Positions 61,606 through 64,000 of a stretch of DNA of 64,000 nt are shown here, in pieces. Made by a program: the position numbers and the translations under genes. The DNA comes from JAHEDH01 sp963745865 (GTDB lineage Bacteria > Actinomycetota > Acidimicrobiia > Spongiisociales > ZC4RG35). Location of the stretch: positions 248,001 through 312,000 of the forward strand of contig CAVUYZ010000004.1 in assembly GCA_963745865.1 (NCBI GenBank), read 5' to 3'. Below the pieces are notes generated by a model, which worked only from the letters and a program-made list of their open reading frames with translations, was not told the DNA's origin and made no database searches. Numbering within the stretch: position 1 is the stretch's first letter; every line of letters begins with the position of its first letter.

Positions 61606-62650
61606 ATGGAACGGAAAGCAACCAAGATCGACGGCGACGAGGAGCGCACGGTCGTCCGGGTCGGAGACGTCAGATTCGGTCACGATCCCTTCCCGGTCGT
61701 CGCCGGTCCCTGTGCCATCGAGTCACAGGAGCAGATCATGGCCGTCGCGAAGGCGGTCGCGGAGTCGGGGGGCTCGATTCTTCGTGGCGCCGCCTTCAAG
61801 CAGGGTTCGTCGCCATACGACTTCCGGGGCCTCGGTGACGAGGGTTTGATGATGCTCAAGCGAGCCGGGAAGGAGTTCGGTCTTCCCGACCGTCTCACAG
61901 GTGCTCGAGCCGAGCGATGTCGGCGCTGCCGCCGAGATGGTCGACATGCTCGAGATCCATTCGGGCTCGATGCAGAACTTCGAGTTGCTGCGGGTGGCAG
62001 GGCAGTCCGGGAAGCCGGTGCTGCTTCGCCGAGGCCCGTCGGCGACGATCGACGAGTGGCTGTGGGCAGCCGAGTACATCCTGGCCGAAGACAACCCTGA
62101 TGTGGTGCTGGTCGAGCGCGGGATCAGAACGTTCGGCGGCAACACCAGCGATACCCTCGACATCTCGTCGATCCCGGCTGTGAGGGAGACGAGCCATCTG
62201 CCGGTGTTGGTCGATCCGTCGCATGCTGCAGGCGGCGCCGCCAAGGTCGCTCCGCTGGCGCTCGCCGCTCAGGGCGTCGGTGCCGACGGAATCGTGCTCG
62301 AGGTTCATCCCAATCCATCCGAGGCGAAGGCGAACACGGACCAACTCGACCTCGACGAACTGGCTGCACTCATGTTCCGACTCGGCGTCAATCGGATGCG
62401 GTCGCACATCGACCTCGTCGACCGCGAGATTGTTCGCCTCCTCGGAAAGCGCCAGGAGATGTCTCTCGAAATCGGTCGGGTCAAGGCGTCACGGGGTTTG
62501 CCGATCTTCGCCCCCGACCGGGAGCGCGAGTTGCTCGACATCATCCGCAAGGAGGCCGAGATGGTCGGCATCCGCCCCGACCACGTCGAGGCGCTGTTCC
62601 ACCTCGTGCTCGCCGAGTCCCGCTCGATCCAGGAGTTGATGCGTAACTGA
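61606..62650 (+). CDS. DAHP synthase fused to chorismate mutase (frameshifted near 61890)
   Basis: Bifunctional aromatic-pathway enzyme of about 348 aa. DAHP synthase barrel: PVVAGPCAIESQEQIMAVAK, SILRGAAFKQGSSPYDFRGL, then after an extra G TVSQVLEPSDVGAAAEMVDM, IHSGSMQNFELLRVAGQSGK, DVVLVERGIRTFGGN, LPVLVDPSHAAGGAAKVAPL, GADGIVLEVHPNPSEA. C-terminal AroQ chorismate mutase: MRSHIDLVDREIVRLLGKRQ, EMSLEIGRVKASRGLPIFAP, DRERELLDIIRKEAEMVGIR. It has no N-terminal ferredoxin-like domain, unlike the 30157 enzyme. GGAGGAGAG precedes ATG 61606. Expression is probably set by the upstream attenuator. Confidence 0.9.
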
Positions 62651-62694
62651 TCAGGCGGTGTGATGGTCGGTGGTGGCGATCCGTCACCCTCGGG

Positions 62695-64000
62695 TCATCC
62701 GGCGACCAGCGAGTCCGCCGTCTCCTGCATGACGGCCCACAGACTCTCGACGTGCTGCCTCTCGGTCGCTTCGACGCCGATCGAGACCCGGGCCATCCAG
62801 CGGCCGTCGAGTGTGGATGGAGTCAGCAGCGCCTGTCCTGACCGGTTGAGAGCGCGCACCCAGGCGAGCGTGTGACGGTCGAGGTCGTCGCCTTCGACAT
62901 CTATCGGCCTGTGTCTGACGCATACCGTTTGCAGGGTGACCGGAGCACACAGCTCCCATCCTGGCGCTTGCTCGACGCGCGACGCCAGCCAGCGTGCGTT
63001 CTCGAGGTCCCGACGCAGGCGGGCTTTGATCTCATCGATGCCGTCGAGCCTCAACTGGAAGAGGATCTTCAGCGCCCGGAACCTTCGGCCGAGGGGAATG
63101 CCCCAGTCCCGATACTGCGTCACGTTGGCGTCGTCCGCCGACTGCAGGTAGCTGGGATTGGTGGACATGACCCGCTGGAGAAATTCGGGATCGCGCACAT
63201 AGAACAGCGATGTGTCGAGGATGGTGCCCATCCACTTGTGGGGATTCCAGGTGATCGAGTCCGCCTCATCGACGCCATCCCATAGGTGGCGCATGTCGGG
63301 GAGCAGCATCGCTGATCCGGCGAGTGCGGCGTCCACGTGAACGAACACGTCGTGGCGCCGGGCCACCTCGATGATCGCTGCAATCGGATCGATAGCCGTC
63401 GTCGAAGTCGATCCGACGGTGGCGACCACGACGGCGGGCCGTCGTCCCGCAGCCCGATCTGCTCGCATCGCTTCTTCGAGACGCTCGGGGATCATCGCCC
63501 GCGTGACTGGGTCGACTTCCACCGGCCGGATGTTGCTCCATCCGTACCCGGCGAGGAGCGCCGCCTTCACGATCGAAGAATGCGATTCCGAGCTGGTGTA
63601 GACGACGAGGGGCTCGGAGATCCCCTGCACACCCGTCGAGTTCTGAGAGAGATCAGACGCCCGCTCCCGCGCAACGAGGAGGGCGACGAGAGCAGAGGTG
63701 GACGCCGTGTCGTTGATCGTCCCGACCCAGCGGTCCGAGAGTCCGACCAATTGGCGCATCCAGTCGCAGACCACCTCTTCGACCTCCGTCAGCGCAGGGC
63801 TGCTCTCCCAGGAGATGCCGAGCGATCCGATGCCGGAGGACGCGATGTCCCCGAGCACCGAGGACAGGCTGGCGTTGGAGGGGAACCATCCGAAATGCAT
63901 CGGATGCTGGACCTGGGTGATCCCTGGGACGATCGTCGAGACCAGTTCCCCCATCAGTTCATCGAACGACGCAGTGCCGTCTGGCGGATCCGCTTCGAAC
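62695..64000 (-). CDS. PLP-dependent aromatic amino-acid decarboxylase family (5' end beyond window)
   Basis: Group II decarboxylase. Conserved: HPMHFGWFPSNASLSSVLGD (start of the domain), TSSESHSSIVKAALLAGYGW, VVVATVGSTSTTAIDPIAAI, FVHVDAALAGSAMLLPDMRH, the PLP lysine in SITWNPHKWMGTILDTSLFY, and the C-terminal WMARVSIGVEATERQHVESL. Most like aromatic-L-amino-acid (Phe/Tyr/Trp) decarboxylases; substrate is inferred only from the family. The frame is open to the last base, so up to about 40 N-terminal residues are missing. Convergent with the DAHP synthase/chorismate mutase gene. Confidence 0.9.
   Translation of the reverse strand, partial: FEADPPDGTASFDELMGELVSTIVPGITQVQHPMHFGWFPSNASLSSVLGDIASSGIGSLGISWESSPALTEVEEVVCDWMRQLVGLSDRWVGTINDTASTSALVALLVARERASDLSQNSTGVQGISEPLVVYTSSESHSSIVKAALLAGYGWSNIRPVEVDPVTRAMIPERLEEAMRADRAAGRRPAVVVATVGSTSTTAIDPIAAIIEVARRHDVFVHVDAALAGSAMLLPDMRHLWDGVDEADSITWNPHKWMGTILDTSLFYVRDPEFLQRVMSTNPSYLQSADDANVTQYRDWGIPLGRRFRALKILFQLRLDGIDEIKARLRRDLENARWLASRVEQAPGWELCAPVTLQTVCVRHRPIDVEGDDLDRHTLAWVRALNRSGQALLTPSTLDGRWMARVSIGVEATERQHVESLWAVMQETADSLVAG

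Overview
The window is a GC-rich (about 65 %) bacterial chromosome segment, densely packed on both strands, with many ATGA/GTGA start-stop overlaps. Content points to an actinobacterium of the Acidimicrobiia type (inference): a ClpS-DUF2017 pair, an XRE regulator next to an HBHA-like lysine-rich protein (as in mycobacteria), an aa3 oxidase whose subunit II carries a fused cytochrome c domain, and many genes with a TANNNT hexamer 6-8 nt before the start codon and no Shine-Dalgarno, the signature of leaderless transcripts. No rRNA, tRNA, CRISPR array, insertion sequence or prophage was seen.

Layout. 0-8 kb: MacB-like exporter, DUF4349 lipoprotein, tyrosine phenol-lyase, RNA m5U methyltransferase, orphan oligopeptide-type binding protein. 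8-14.4 kb: a large adenylate cyclase/ATPase regulator coupled to a 3Fe-4S ferredoxin, an alpha/beta-hydrolase fossil, a cupin, and two copies of an unexplained non-coding element. 14.5-18.5 kb: clpS, a MinD-like protein, pheA, and an ECF sigma factor with a membrane partner. 18.6-27.8 kb: a form II (AYRGAGR) CO-dehydrogenase-like operon coxSLM with accessory genes (rhodanese, MoxR, VWA, two XdhC-type genes, MobA-like) and an M15 peptidase lodged inside it. 27.9-36 kb: HHH protein, HBHA-like protein with its regulator, VIT1 transporter, DAHP synthase, tyrA, M20 amidohydrolase, nadE, class IV aminotransferase. 36-42.8 kb: a catabolic island (LhgO, bicupin, HIBADH-like enzyme, LacI regulator, SDR, M24-like hydrolase) with four CAAACGTTTG-type operators. 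42.8-52.7 kb: holin-like protein, M23 peptidase, mgtE, greA, a selenocysteine-type selD, ferredoxin, hydrolase, membrane proteins, PAS-PP2C phosphatase. 52.6-64 kb: cytochrome oxidase operon (ctaC-D-E-IV-G) with assembly genes, ctaB, lgt, an attenuator-controlled DAHP synthase/chorismate mutase, and an aromatic amino-acid decarboxylase cut by the window end.

Themes. Aromatic amino-acid metabolism recurs: two DAHP synthases, pheA, tyrA, tyrosine phenol-lyase, a decarboxylase, and a Phe/Tyr-coding leader peptide with mutually exclusive hairpins. The selD gene reads through an in-frame UGA at its catalytic position with a SECIS-like hairpin just behind it. The best candidates for something undescribed are the repeated non-coding element (8240 and 13594), the aromatic attenuator (61449-61574) and the LacI island.

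Caveat. About thirty conserved genes or parts of genes are broken by single-base indels, mostly net +1, that restore perfect family alignments when corrected. I treat these as probable sequence errors and annotate the whole gene, so coordinates of such genes span more than one reading frame.
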